From contig CAIIXF020000001.1 of assembly GCA_903813345.2 (NCBI GenBank), positions 41,011,366 through 41,075,365 of the forward strand: a stretch of DNA of 64,000 nt, written 5' to 3'. The translations under genes and the position numbers were made by a program. A model generated the notes under the pieces. That model was not told the origin of the DNA and did no database searches. It saw nothing but the letters and a program-made list of their open reading frames with translations. The DNA is from Owenia fusiformis. Lineage: Eukaryota > Annelida > Polychaeta > Sabellida > Oweniidae. Within the stretch, counting starts at the first letter, position 1, and the number at the start of each line of letters is the position of its first letter. This document shows, piece by piece, positions 1 through 13,000 of the stretch.

Positions 1-322
1 ATAAACCTGATTGGCTGCCTGGTTCAAGGCGCTTGTGGGCGCTAGTGTGACTCAATGGGGATTCCCCTCGCTAGCCGAGGAATCGATTGTGTTTAATTTT
101 GGAGTTTGGTTGTTGTGTTGATTATCTCTGATATTTCAGCAATAATATACCCAAAAGTTATTCTCAAGATATATAGCCATGGTATGTGAGATATTATACG
201 AGCAATAACAATAGGACATCATTGATTGTCTGGGGAGAAACCTATGGCATAATGCATCTTTAATTACTGTATACAAATTACATAAAGAACAATAAAAATA
301 AATTACAATAACAACATACACA

Positions 323-328
323 TTTATT
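323..328 (-). terminator. Candidate polyadenylation signal of the UNC93-like gene
   Basis: AATAAA on the minus strand about 170 bp beyond the stop codon at 496-498. It is the best-placed hexamer downstream of the gene. The sequence from 1 to 322 otherwise shows no gene that I can support. Confidence 0.4.
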
Positions 329-495
329 AAATTAGTATAAAACATCATGCTTGACATACACATATTTTTCATTCATACAAGTACATTCAATCTTTCATTC
401 AGTTACAAATCATGTTTTGATGTTTTGACTTTGCCATAGGTAAACAAAAGTGGCTTCTGTCTCAAAACATCATACTCAAATGTTTTCATATGAAA

Positions 496-3143
496 TTACA
501 CCCGTGAAAAATCTATATCTGTAATTTTTTCTTTATCACATATTGTTTTGGCTTCAGAGTTTGTAAAACCAACATTTTCATGAGCCACATTTGTTATAAC
601 AGTGTTATCATGGATATTTAAATCAACAACAGTATTGTCCTGAGCATTATTGTCCTCACACCACACTGTATGGAGAAGAATCTCCAGAGTGAAATAACAT
701 ATCATAACAACTATAAGCAGTCCAAGGTTGATATATGCTTTTACCCAAACACACAAGAATCCATTGATAGCAAAGGAGAATGCGAATCCAAATGACTGCC
801 ACATATTTCTGATGATGAAGCTGCTCTTGAGATCCTCTGGACAAAGTCTTGCAATAAGCACTGGAAATAAAAGATAATTCATGATATTATTACATAGTAG
901 CAGAGGCAGAACAAGTCTTCCCTTTTGTTTTTCCTAATAACTTCTCAATAGAAAATTCTCAATAGAATTTCATGAATTTTTTTTAGGATGAACCTAAAAG
1001 CATTCTAAACTTACAAATTATTTTATTATGATAACAGACAATTAACAAACCCTTTGAAAAGGCAGCAAAAAAGTTAATGTTATAAAAATTGTTCATTGAT
1101 GAGATGTTAATACCAGGGCATAAAATGAGAGGGAAGCAGAAGAATGCTACAAACTATGAAGATGAATATGCAAATGATTTGGCACAATTTAGTTTGGCGA
1201 ATTGGGCAAAATTGGAAAATTGGCGAAGATTTAATTTGGCAAATTAAGTAGCCTAAGGATAAATATGAAAAATAAAATTGCCAAATTCAACAGGAGTGAA
1301 CCTGAGTTCCGAATTAACCATCGTCATAAAAATAAGCAAGGTGGATAAAAATTGAAAAAAGAATGCCAATTTTGCGAATAAAATTGAAGCGACATGCATT
1401 CAGAAAATGATTGGAATTTGTTTTATTTTGATGGGCAATAATAGAGTAAGCACAATAAAATCAATCGCTGTACGAAAAAATTCGCCCAAATAAAATCGCT
1501 TGACAAATTAAGTTGACAACAGTAAAAGGTTACTCACCATTCTCTTGTGTTTGGCAAATAGAGTGAGCTACCCCATAGAAACCAGGTAAGGCAAAGAACA
1601 ACCAGTATTGGTCCGTTGATGGTTCCCACATCAACATAACTAACGTGCTGATAGCATTCATCACCATGGCAACTGTGACAAGTACATATGATGGTAGCCA
1701 TTTTGAGAGAAGTCCAAATAATGGTGCTGTGAGTGTGTTGCAGATTGCCAGGCATAACATAGACATCCCGATATAGCCAATGCCCAATTCACAGCTCACA
1801 TAGGCCTATAATATATTAGAAATCATAAATTGTAAAAAATTAAAGCTTTTCTTGGTTTTAAATGACATGTCAGGGTTGATTAGCAAGTAATGAAGTGAAG
1901 ATGATTGACATTAGGGGGGAATTTCTAAGTGTGTTCCTTTAATACTGTGTGCTTTTCCTTTAGCCATTGTACTTAGATATTTTGACATTCTGCATTTTTC
2001 TAAAGCATTCTCATTCTGGCTCAAAAGATTTAAGTTAAATTATCATTGAATTTTATCTAAATTATTCATCATAGAATGACAGACTTTATTACATACCTGA
2101 TTGAAGTCTCCGAGGATGAGAGAGTTCCTGACTCCAGTGAATATGAGCATCGGGGTCAGTAGGCACAGCTTTAGACTTCTGTGTTGCTTGAATAACTGGA
2201 CCAGTCTGTCTGACATCTTCGCATTCTCATCAGCTTTTAGTTTTGGTGCATCAAGCAGGATGATCAAGAGAAACGCAAGCCCCGTTAGGCCCAGGAATGC
2301 ACCAACCAGGATGTAGATGCTCTGTTCAGATGGTCGGATTATGTTTGTGTTATTTAAATTTGAATTTGGACAGAATTCAGCTCCACAAACATCTTTATGC
2401 ACAAAACCAGTTTCATTTATGTGTGCAAGTTCATCTTCATCTTCAATTGGAGCAAGGTTTGCGTTCATGAGAATATTGGATGATATAAGCTCACCCCAAA
2501 TTCGCCCACTGTTGAATATACCAAGAAAAGCCCCAAAGAATAAATCAATGGTTGGTTGAATGTTCTCACGTTTCATAAAATGGGCATAATCAGTGGCTAT
2601 CGAAGTCAACAATGTCCCAAATGCAGCCCATGCTAGACTAAAGCCTGCCCCCATTAACATGCCAGCTGGTATCAGAGTGAACCAGGCGGCATAGGAATTA
2701 GCAAGATAGTACAGCAGCACACAGCACCAAGCCAACATCATTGTCCTCTTTTCTCCTATGTAACCAAGCACGGTGGGAGATACAATCAGACTGCAGATGA
2801 TACTAGTGGCATGACATGTTGCAATTGTAGCTACACCAAGGCCCCCCTCGCTGTTCAAGCTACTCTGAAGCGATTCAAGGGAATTCTGGGGTAGCAGCAT
2901 TAATGTGAAGGCAAATGAAAAACAGAAGAAGTTTTTCAGAATTCTCCATCTTCCCTTTTCTTCTGGTCCCTCTTGAAGTTCGCCTTCATCGATCTTACCA
3001 AAGCGCTGTGGTGAGATGATGCTCTGCTGACTAACAGTTTTCTCTCTGAAATTCTCTGAGACTGCGTAGATTTTCATCTTGTCGAAAGTCTTTGTATTTG
3101 TGAATGTTGAGCCTGATACAGACAAATGTGCTGTGTGCTGCAT
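496..3143 (-). CDS. UNC93A: UNC93-like multi-pass membrane protein, 3 exons
   Basis: Coding exons read 3143-2097, 1805-1538 and 860-496 on the minus strand. Donors (GTATGT, GTGAGT) and acceptors (TATTATAG, TTTATTTCCAG) fit, giving a continuous 559-residue frame. Exon 1 holds a basic cytosolic N-terminus and hydrophobic helices with the UNC93 signature region (GYIGEKRTMMLAW, then LIPAGMLMGAG, near residues 130-170). The exon 1/2 junction reads GDFNQ-AYVSCELGIG and exon 2/3 reads QTQEN-VLIARL, both as expected for this family. Family knowledge: UNC93 proteins are MFS-fold proteins of about 450-600 residues; UNC93A's function is poorly known, while UNC93B1 traffics Toll-like receptors and C. elegans UNC-93 regulates a potassium channel. 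The A-type assignment is by overall resemblance only. The start ATG at 3143 is the first in the long exon; an upstream non-coding exon cannot be excluded. Confidence 0.85.
1140..1510. repeat. Degenerate AT-rich repeat in UNC93 intron
   Basis: The second intron contains repeated TTTGGCGAA / TTCGCCCAAA-type words in both orientations between about 1170 and 1500. This suggests an old inverted-repeat element. No clean termini or target duplication were seen. Confidence 0.25.
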
Positions 3144-4318
3144 TCTGTCGAATGATCACACACAGATCTTGTTTCTCTTTTATACTCCATATTTCTATGT
3201 GCGTTTAATCAGTACATCTGTAGAAACTAAATTGCTTCTTTACCCCCACGTGGAGTCACGCATGTACCTTTATCATTATTTATTGAACAACCTTCATATT
3301 TGACTATTGTCTTAATTATCAAAGCTTAGAGCCAGTTTTTTCCAGTCTCTCAGACTGGATTCTGCACTGCACCAATGTTGCCGTCCCATAGACAGCTGTG
3401 CTGTCACATATCTTGAAATAAATGTCCTGGGGACATGTACCTCAAATTTGAACTAACACACACTTTGGAATAACAGAACACTTGAAATTAAACCTTTAAT
3501 AGCCATTTATTGTTTTATGATGTGTCCGCAGCTAGATTTGTCCAGTTTTGGTAGTTAATTTAGAGACACTAAAGTTTGATAACAGCTCTTGTCTCAAGAC
3601 TTCAAACCAGAACTAACCAGCCTTTTAGTGTATGTCATACAATGTGATGTTGTCAAAGTACACCAGGTACTTTAGGTCATCTTTTCCTCTTGCCTGACCT
3701 GATGGTTTACCTGGGACTTATGTTCAAGTGTTTTATTATTGCGTTTGATGTATATTACAGGGTAACCCCCCAAAAAATATAACTCATTTCTGGAATTACT
3801 TTATCAAAATTAGGAATTCACCCTTTTTTTCTCGTGAAGATAAAATGTTAAGGTGGTGATGTAATCATGTGGCATCTATATCTGAGGTTTAAGATCAACT
3901 TTTCTCAATCTTATATAGATCCTACAATATGAATCAAATACTATTTTGATCATGAGTAGCAATTTTTGTGGTCATCATATACCTTATTCAAATATAAAGG
4001 GAACTGGCATGTTTGTCATCTGTAACCTTATAAATATAAGTTTTATTTTTAAATTTAGAAATATTAAATTTGTTTTGGAAAATATGAACTTTCATTTGGA
4101 ATTCATATAGATTTATCTTGATACATCAATAACAAAGATATCTCAAAAATTGGGAACAGTTATAACTGTGTAAATAAAATGTATTTTGGAAATATTAAGA
4201 AAATATGCAACATTACATGTAATAAATCAATTTGAAATAATTAGTGACATTTGATATTATCTTGTCCAATGGGGAAAAAGCTGGAAAATATATGCGTAAA
4301 TTTCCTTTTATGTTTCAG
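3144..4318. other. Intergenic gap between UNC93-like gene and MRPL45
   Basis: This 1.2-kb stretch separates two divergent genes. It should hold the promoters and the missing N-terminal exon or exons of MRPL45, but I could not find an exon with the expected basic mitochondrial presequence or linker. Nothing else is recognisable. Confidence 0.5.
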
Positions 4319-7300
4319 GAGTGATTATAGATCAATATGTGCCACCTGAGGGGGATGGGAAAATGTCCTCAATATCAGGGGAGGTATGTATCATCAACCT
4401 CAATATCATTTATTTGACTCTCACTATGGTAACAATTGCTAATGGATAGCTAGCCACTAGTGGTGGGATAATTACCCACTTACTCACACATTGACTCACA
4501 GACACCCCACGAGTTACTGTCTCAAGTTGGCTCGTGACTACCGGAAGTAGAATTTGCTCATATCTGAGGTGAGCTGGTAGTGTTGCAGGTCCTGCGACTT
4601 CATACGTCATAATATACGAAGAAGAATACAAAATAAAACTGTGATTTTTGTTTTTATTCTTTGTTCTGCGAGTTCTGACACAAGTTTGGTTTTGAGTGTG
4701 AGTCCCACCACTACTAGCTACTTTATCTGTAGATATGGTTTGACCATGCTAAATATATACATGTGACAATATTAAAAAATAAAGAGATTAATTTGTTCAA
4801 CATACAAAATAGTTCTATGGTATTTTCTCGAAAAAAAAACTATGTTGGTAATTCATACTACATGTACCAGGTATGTACTAGGTATTAGCAACAGAGCAGA
4901 TCAAGAATTCTGCAGTGTAACTTAAGATAACAAATCTTAATTCACATTTTGAACCCTTGAACCCAGTAAAAGGAGATAAAAAATTGTTAACATGATATAG
5001 AAGAGGTTTGTATTACAATAATATATAATAAAAAAATGATAAAAGGACAAGCTTAAATAAAAATGCCTGTTAGTGGATACTTATGAATGATGCATCATTT
5101 AAGGAAAAGTCTGTGTAGAAAGCATTTATTACATTTTATTACATATTGATCATGTTTTGAATATGTCCCATACCTTTCTTATTGTACTTTAAAAAGTGCT
5201 ATATTGTCATCATCGTGTGGTGTGTGCCATATACAAAACGCCATATACGCCATATGTAAATCTTGTCATCAAAAGTATAGCAAAACTGCTTATCTTGAAC
5301 TATAACTAACTTGAAATATTTACAGATGCAATAGCAGACTATTGTCAAGATCTTATAAGGGTTTTGAGCTAATTAAAAAAAGTTGCAAATTACATGGTGG
5401 CAGTTGTGCTCTCCAGTGTGATATTTATCATTATTTGCATTGTTTAATAGGGAGCCAAGCAGAGGCTGAAAGAATTTGGCAAAAAGGGACAGTCTTATAT
5501 GCAGTTGCGGAAAATTAAGCAGTTTGATGAAGACTTTGAAGTGAAAGAGTTTGCTCAGACAGCCCAGGAAATGTATATAGAGGCTCAGAACCTTCTGCAA
5601 GAGTAAGGACCAATCTTAAATATCTAAGCTTGTGGAGAGAGAGAATGTGGCTGATAATTAGGGGTGGGACGGATAACCGAAATACCGAAAAACCGCGGCT
5701 CATAGCCTTCGGATCAGTTTTCGGATCACGGCCCTACTTTCGGATCAGCTTTTCGGATCGTTTTCGGATTAATATTTCATTGGTCAAGTATCAATAAAAC
5801 AGTTAAAAACACTGTTTTACAGCAACATTTTTGATATTCCTAGTCCCTACCTTGTCTGTCTTGTCTGTTGCTAGCTCACTCGTTTACTAGATTCATTTGG
5901 TATCCGCGTATTCGTATCCCTCGGTATGCTCATTAAGGAAAACACATCACAGAATAAAGGTTTCTACAAGCATAAATTAGTTATTTTATTGGTTGTATTA
6001 AAAGAAAGTGACAGTCAGCAGTGAAGTCAGAGACAAAGCAGCTAATCATGTCAATCAATACAAATCCTTAAAATGAATGAACCGAACCGAAAAAACCGAA
6101 CCGACGGCTGATGATCCGAAAAACCAAACCGAACCGAAACGAACCGTCCCATCCCTACTGATAATGAACAAAGGGCGAAATAAAATATACTAGAATCATG
6201 CTTCAAATACCCTATCTTAAACATTATTAGTTTAACATGCAATAGGTGTGGGAGGAGAAATATACTCCATTTATTTTAACCTGAAAAATTACCAATGCTA
6301 TTTCCTATTCACTAACCAATATGCTATTTAGTCTCCCAAATAGAAAAATCACACTGTTATACTATATAATGAAAGTAAATGTAGATAAAGGAAAAAAATA
6401 TGTTTGAAATATCAAAAATTTATGTATAAATGCTTTTGTGTTTTCAAATACACATGTACTTGACTTCTGCTTGTATTTGCAGTGTTGAGAAGAATGAAGA
6501 CAAACTACATGAGCTTTGTAGTGAAAAGGCATACCCTGTAAGTTTAAAATCAAATCATTGTTTAAAATGGCTCAACTCTGATCTGCATTATTATTTAAAA
6601 TATTCAGAATTAATAGAACTGCAGCCTCTTATACATATCTTTTTCTATAAAGCGTTGACAATTTCAAAAAAGGATTGTTCTGTAACATGTCATGGGCGTT
6701 GCTAGGTATGAAGCAAGCATTTTATAAATGTATTTTTCAGCTGTTATGTTTTCAATTAAAAGTCAACTAAAACTGTAAAAATGAAGTCAAAAAGTAGCAA
6801 TATACTTGCTTTAGTGTCAATTTGCCTCACCTATTTACATTTGCCTCCCCAAATTATTTATCCTGACTACGCCACTGCATTTGCCTCGATTTTACTTTGG
6901 AGTAGGATTCGAGTTGAGGTTAATTTGATTTGCAACTGTCATGCACAGCAGATAAATGAGCAATACTCATATAGATATATTTTGATTCATATTTGCAGGA
7001 AATGACATATATGCTGGAAGAAAAAACATTCAGGTGGCGATTTTTAGAGTCGGTGGAGCCCCCTAGGGTTGTCTATGTGCGCACCCAGGATATGATGTCT
7101 AAAGAGAATCAGTATGCACAAGTCACAGTCAGGATGCATTTAAAACAGGTAGGTATTTATTGAATATCCTCCATTTGGGACTGAGTCAAAATATTGATTC
7201 AAAAAGAGCAGAGGATACAAATTCTATTAATGTTTTTTGATCAATGTACATTGATTTTTAAAGAGGGGCATGGGGTATAAGTAGGAGGCAGATTAATGGA

Positions 7301-8197
7301 ACGAATTTTTGATATATTCGCAAAGCTTATTAATTTTTTTCCATATTAATAGAGAAATTGGTGTGATGTGACATTTAAAACAACTAGTAATATTTTTCCA
7401 ATTTAAAAGTCCTCAATCAAAATGGAGTATTCAGCAGTGTTGTTAATTATTAAACTTACCAATCCTGACTTTTTGTACCATATTAGAGTATGGATGTAAC
7501 CTGATATTTTAATGGGAGTTGCTAGCAAGTTTGAAATCCCCATTTAAAGGGAATCAACTTTTAATGTGAGAGAAATCAATTAATGTGCAACAAAATTATT
7601 TACTAGAAAGGGAGGGTGTGACTCCTAAATTTTATCAATTACGCCTCAGGTCGTAATGCCATACTAGTTTAGTAATGACAAGGCTAGTATGACGATACAT
7701 CCCCAACTTCATCACATAACATGTAGTTTTACATCAACTTTTGAATTGATCAAAATTGATGAAATCATGGGCTTTCAATAGATCTATTGACAGATTGAGT
7801 GCCCATGATTAAATTCATAGGTTTTTATATTCAAATTATGAAACTTCCTGCATATGAATATAAAAAAATATGATATGAATAAATATGAATATTATCCTTT
7901 ATTTTTCGATCTTTCCAGACACTTGCTGTGTATGACAGGTTTGGTCGGCGGATGTATGGAAGTGAGAACATTGCCAGAGACATGGTCGAGTATATTGTCT
8001 TTGAGAAACATTTATCAAACCTTTATGGAATTTGGCGAGTACATGGGAAAATTGTACCAGATTGGATGCCAGTGAGTGAACCTGTGATAAGGACATATAG
8101 GAAGAAAGAATTTGAGGAGATAGTTGAAGAAACTGAAGACTCCACTGATAAAGAAGTGGTCTCAAAGGATGATAATCCAACTGTAGCCACTGCTTGA
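4319..8197 (+). CDS. MRPL45: Mitochondrial ribosomal protein L45 (mL45), 5 exons, N-terminus missing
   Basis: Exons are 4319-4383, 5451-5602, 6483-6537, 6999-7148 and 7919-8197, all with GT-AG borders and matching phases (the first needs one base from an unseen upstream exon). The product is a Tim44-like domain protein of the mitochondrial large ribosomal subunit, near the peptide exit tunnel, where it helps dock the ribosome on the inner membrane (family knowledge). Diagnostic stretches are [53 protein letters not shown] and an acidic C-terminal tail after [20 protein letters not shown]. About 233 residues are seen versus roughly 300 for the family, so the presequence and the first few dozen residues are absent, either in an unrecognised exon upstream or divergent. 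The gene is convergent with mucolipin. Confidence 0.93.
5270..5440 (+). repeat. Dispersed repeat copy in MRPL45 intron
   Basis: The run containing ACTTGAAATATTTACAGATG, followed by TAGCAGACT and then CCAGTGTGATATTTATCA, closely matches sequence at about 48490-48610 in the ECM29 intron. A second related copy lies near 48330-48370. It appears to be a fragment of a dispersed element ending just before the MRPL45 exon at 5451. Confidence 0.55.
5659..6157. mobile_element. Non-autonomous hAT-type element (499 bp) in MRPL45 intron
   Basis: The left end is TAGGGGTGGGACGG and the right end is CCGTCCCATCCCTA, a 14-bp TIR with one mismatch. Both sides are flanked by the perfect 8-bp target duplication CTGATAAT (5651-5658 and 6158-6165), which is the hAT hallmark. 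Subterminal CGGATC/ACCGAACCG repeats crowd both ends, and no transposase frame is present, so it is a deletion derivative mobilised in trans. The intact target duplication suggests a fairly young insertion. Confidence 0.88.
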
Positions 8198-8420
8198 TTG
8201 AAATATTCTAAAGTGAAGAAAGTACCCAATTTTGCAAGCAATTCTGAAGCATTTATTATAGTATTCATGTACAATGATATTCATGGACTCAAAGGATTAT
8301 TCACATATAATATGTCTGAATAGCAGAATGGGAATATGAAGATTCCTTTGTATGGTCCTTGTACATGTATTTGAATGAGCGCCAGATGAAGGTGTTGGGT
8401 GTCCTTGTACTGCCACAAAG

Positions 8421-8426
8421 AATAAA
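8421..8426 (+). terminator. Polyadenylation signal of MRPL45
   Basis: AATAAA lies 224 bp past the MRPL45 stop codon. The following 1.5 kb, up to the convergent mucolipin terminal exon, holds no gene that I can support. Confidence 0.55.
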
Positions 8427-9935
8427 AATAGTTTACAATTGACTAATAAGAAAAATATATTTTATTGTTTTCTGAATTATACATGAAATACAGTACATAT
8501 TTTTTAATTCACAAAGTTGATCCCTCTAATATGTACAATAACAATACAGAGTGAAAAGTATTTACCATTATGCTGGTATTTCAAAATGAAGCTTAAATGT
8601 GCAATCCCTTTAAAGCTGATCTTGATATGCCCCGATTCTTTAAAATCCATAATAGCTTGCAATTGAAGGCCATTGAATTAAAACGTTGATACATGCTTTT
8701 TCTGTAAATATCAATCTTGAAGCACATGGTACAGATGATCTTTAGTACCGGTTCATATTTCTGTATACTATGGCTTATGTCTATCTGTCCTTCTGTGTTT
8801 CGGATTGGTCCATCAATTAGTAGAACCTTGAATATATTTACACTTAGCCCATATTAAAATATTGTTAAAAACAATACAAGTAAACATTTAAAGTATCTTA
8901 AGTAAGATAAGTTATATTTCATTGAAATGCAAAAAATGATAAAAGCATCTATAGCATGAACATCCGTGTTTTCTGCAGTTCTGCTAGGTGCAAGTTAATT
9001 TAAATTGTATCGTTTAGAGATGACTGGTTTACACCCAATCTCAGTGAGGAAAGGAGGTGAGGGTGTCATGGTATGTGCAACAACCTATCTACTGTAGTAC
9101 TAGTACATGTAATACCTAAAATTCAATTTTTAAATGAAATTAAATAAATTTATAACATACTTAAATCTTCATAATAAAGAATCACTCTCATATGACTTGG
9201 CAGAGAAATTGATTTTGGTTAAGTATGTTATAAATACATCAAGTAGTGCAAAAATACGATTTATTTTAAAAACCTTAAAAATAAATGATACATAATTTCA
9301 TAATAATGCAGATTAAAATCAATGAGGAAATATCACTGCATTTCTTCACAATATCAAATTGCAGAAATATCTGTTACCAGTTTTATGAACCAAACATTCA
9401 AAATTTTCAAGCCTGACTTGGGACAAAATTTCCTCAAAACTGATTGGTTAACAGGCAAAAATGCATATAAAAACCTCATTTTACTTAAAACTCATAGGTA
9501 CCATATACATGTATATATTTATAATATATTGTACTAAAAACAAAATGATGACTTTATGTACTAGGTACATGTAATCTATAAAATACTGTACTGAACATCT
9601 GCCTTGATTAGTCTTCAGTAAGAGCAAAGCAAGTAACTAAAAGCTAAACAGACTGGAGGTGAATGCAGCTTATTCCTAACGTTTTTAAGAAACCAGATGT
9701 ATTCATACATTCATTTAAATCTTCATACATTCATTTAAATCTATCTCATTCAAGGTTTGTTGCTTCTAATTATTGCACCAGTCAAAACTACAAAGAAACA
9801 ATGGCATTCATAATGGTTTGCTTATGTTGAAACTTTTAAGTGATCTAACTAAATTTTGATATTGTTTCTAGGCAAGGCAGGGTGACTTGAAAATGGGCTT
9901 AGCATCTCACTAATTGCAACAGTTTCTAGATTCAT

Positions 9936-9941
9936 TTTATT
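9936..9941 (-). terminator. Candidate polyadenylation signal of mucolipin
   Basis: AATAAA on the minus strand about 130 bp beyond the mucolipin stop codon at 10073-10075. Other hexamers lie further out, so the real 3' end is uncertain. Confidence 0.35.
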
Positions 9942-10072
9942 TACAGTTGATGGCTTTTGTATTTCATCACAAAGTACAAGATGCCAAGTAGAAAAGTGCT
10001 GGTTTTGTAAAAGATCGTTGGTCTCCATTTATCCTGTATTTTCTCTATCTTAAAATTATAGAGCTTCACTTC

Positions 10073-13000
10073 TCAGGTTCTTATCAGATGTGAGTGTTCA
10101 TTCGGTTCATCAGGATCCCTGAAAACAAAAATATGAAACATTGTTTTAGTTGCTATTGGTTCGTTGTCAGGTAAAGTTCTGTAGAACATTTAAGATAATC
10201 CTTTCATTTGAACATCAATAGTTGTGAAGATGAAGATTGTTTGATTCATTTTCACTCTTTTTCCCTTACAATTACTTTATATATAATATTATTTTAAAGG
10301 TAGAACATTAAGACTGATAGGAATAATGAAACTTTTCTTTATGAATGTATTGAATGAAGGCATATATTTAATGCATAAAACATTACAGAGCTTAAGTACT
10401 GTAGTATACCAATACCTACTTAAATATATATAAAAAGCAAAATAAGCTTCTTATTGGAATAAGATAAATAAATGAAGCCTGTAACAATGGTTATAATAAG
10501 GAGGATGCCCTGCTTTCCAAAAAGCTATTGATCCACTGGACCATGCTTAATCAATCTTATGCAAAAGAAAAGTGTTGAAGTAATTCAAGGTCCTTTGTTG
10601 TAGCTCTAATATTTCCAAAGGATAAAACCCAATGAAGGATCAACTGATCAGTTTTCTTGTGCAGCCTAAGTGAACAGTATAAAGGATTCTAATATAATAT
10701 GTGACATCACAATAGATAGAACAATTGATTTACTGGTCTATATAGGAGTATGTACTGGAGTTTCTCGCAAATATGCCCATGGGCGTTTATTTGAAAGAGA
10801 GGTGTATGAAAAAATATTTTTCCCTCTTTATTAAGGCCCATGAGTGTTAATTTAAAAGACTTCTTAATAAATGACCAAAACATTGAAAGGATTGAAATTG
10901 CTTAAAAACAGAAGTGGCAAACAGAACAGAGGTAAACTTGACATGATGTAGCAAAAATATGACAAAAGGTCACATATTGGTAAACGTTCTTGCCCGCATT
11001 CATGATATTATCGCGTATTATCGAATATGAAGGCCATGTGTCAACTTATCGATCGATAATATCCCCCGAAATAAATGCCCACTGACTCGGGAAAGCTATT
11101 TTCCCTCTTAATAAATGCCGATGGGTGTTCATTAAAAATTCTTTCAAATAAACGCCCTGTGCAAAATAAACACCCATGGGGCTATTTGCGAGAAACTCCG
11201 GTATGACCACTTAAATTCATAAATGCAAATAGTTGTTTTTCTTGTTTGTTTTTATCATACTAGAATCGTAACCGAGACCTCGATTTTATGACCTCAAATT
11301 TTATTCTGGCCATAAAATCTCTTTCTTTATTCCTTAATTTAAATATGGAGACATTTTGAGATGAAATGTCAAATAAATGACCTTGTATAGACATTGACAA
11401 CTTGTGTCATTTGTTTCTTATGCTGTATAAGTAAAAGAAAAAATTATTGATTTTTTTGCTTGACTGACCAAAAAATACTTCAACACTCAAGTTTGGTGAG
11501 AGTCTCTATTGATACCAGGAGTGCACCTTTTTAAAGTCTTCATTTGCCGGCCCAGTGGTGAGCACACATGATCCTTGTCTGTCTGTGTCATACCTTTGTT
11601 CACATCATCACCACTGTCAATTTGAAATTATGTAGAAACAAGATATTCAAGTGTATCATCTTGCTTAAACCCCTTGGCTTGTATCCTCCCTCCAGGGACC
11701 CCCCTCCCCTGTTACACACCCCACCCCATAGATAGGGAATGGGGATCTAGAGAATTGAATCAGGAAGACAGTAAAAAGATTTCATTTGATTTTGTTTCCT
11801 TGGTTTACTTCCAAGACCTATGTTATCTGATTATAAGGGCTTTCATCAGAATGACAACTTGTAAAGAAATGATTTACTTCAATATAAACTCATACCATTC
11901 TCATGAAATTCATGGTTATTCCATTTTTCTCATGTAACGTTTACAATTTGTAATAATTGTCAACAGAAAGAAAGTGGAGATAATACATAAGTTCTGGTCA
12001 ATATGAATGGTCAGCTACAAAAGTTACAGTAATTGACTTAATATTACATTTCAAACTATTTTTGCTCGTTTTCCATGATATAAGGTTTGTTTTCGCACTA
12101 TACTGATGTGACTTATATGATAATTGTAGCGTTAGTATAATTCATGCAGTAATAACATCTACCAAAGTCAACCATTGAGAGAGCAATGCAGCATAAAACA
12201 AATATATCCACATCTGCAACAGCTGCCTACCTTAAGTGTTTACAGCAGCAGAGAAAGGTCCAACAGCTGCAACCTTGTGTTTGGTCTTCCGATCTGTATA
12301 GAGGGCAGTCTGGTCCATCCTCACACTCCCCGATAAACTCAAAGAGGCGGCTCTTTGGGAAACCATTGTTGTAATAATGCTAAAAAGTTTAAATCAAGAT
12401 AAAAAATAATAATCGACTGGGCTTAAAATAGCAGTTCATTGTAATGACAGTTACTAATTAATTATTCAAATCCTCACGAGTCTATTAACTTTGTGAAGCA
12501 GCTTAACAATAACAATATGTTACATAGTCTCTTTTTATCATTAAATTGTATGCAAATATGGTTAATACAATACATCAGATTGAATATCCATACATATCTT
12601 ATACTGAAACAACTTTATATTCATTTCTTCAGAGAATTTTTTATTAGATCAAGGCTTTCGACTTGTATCCTCAAGCCTACATATATTATATAATATATAA
12701 CAACATACATGTAACAAGGCTTGATCTAATTAAAAATTCTCTGAAGAAATGAATAAAGTTGTTTTCATATATATATAAACCAGAGAGATGAACTTACATA
12801 GAACCATATATATCTTAGTACTCATATGTTTTACCTTAATTGTCTCATATGTGTCCATAATGACAGCAATAAAGAGACTTAGCACTACGTAAATGAACAA
12901 AGATATGAACGCATAGAGATAAATGCGACTGTAGAGCCACATTGACCTGCTAAGGTTAGGGCGGTTTTCTGTCGTGATTGCAGAAAATGTCACAAACATG

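Noticed and set aside
2101-2559. Plus-strand frames opposite the UNC93-like gene
   Set aside because: Antisense shadows of a well-supported coding exon.
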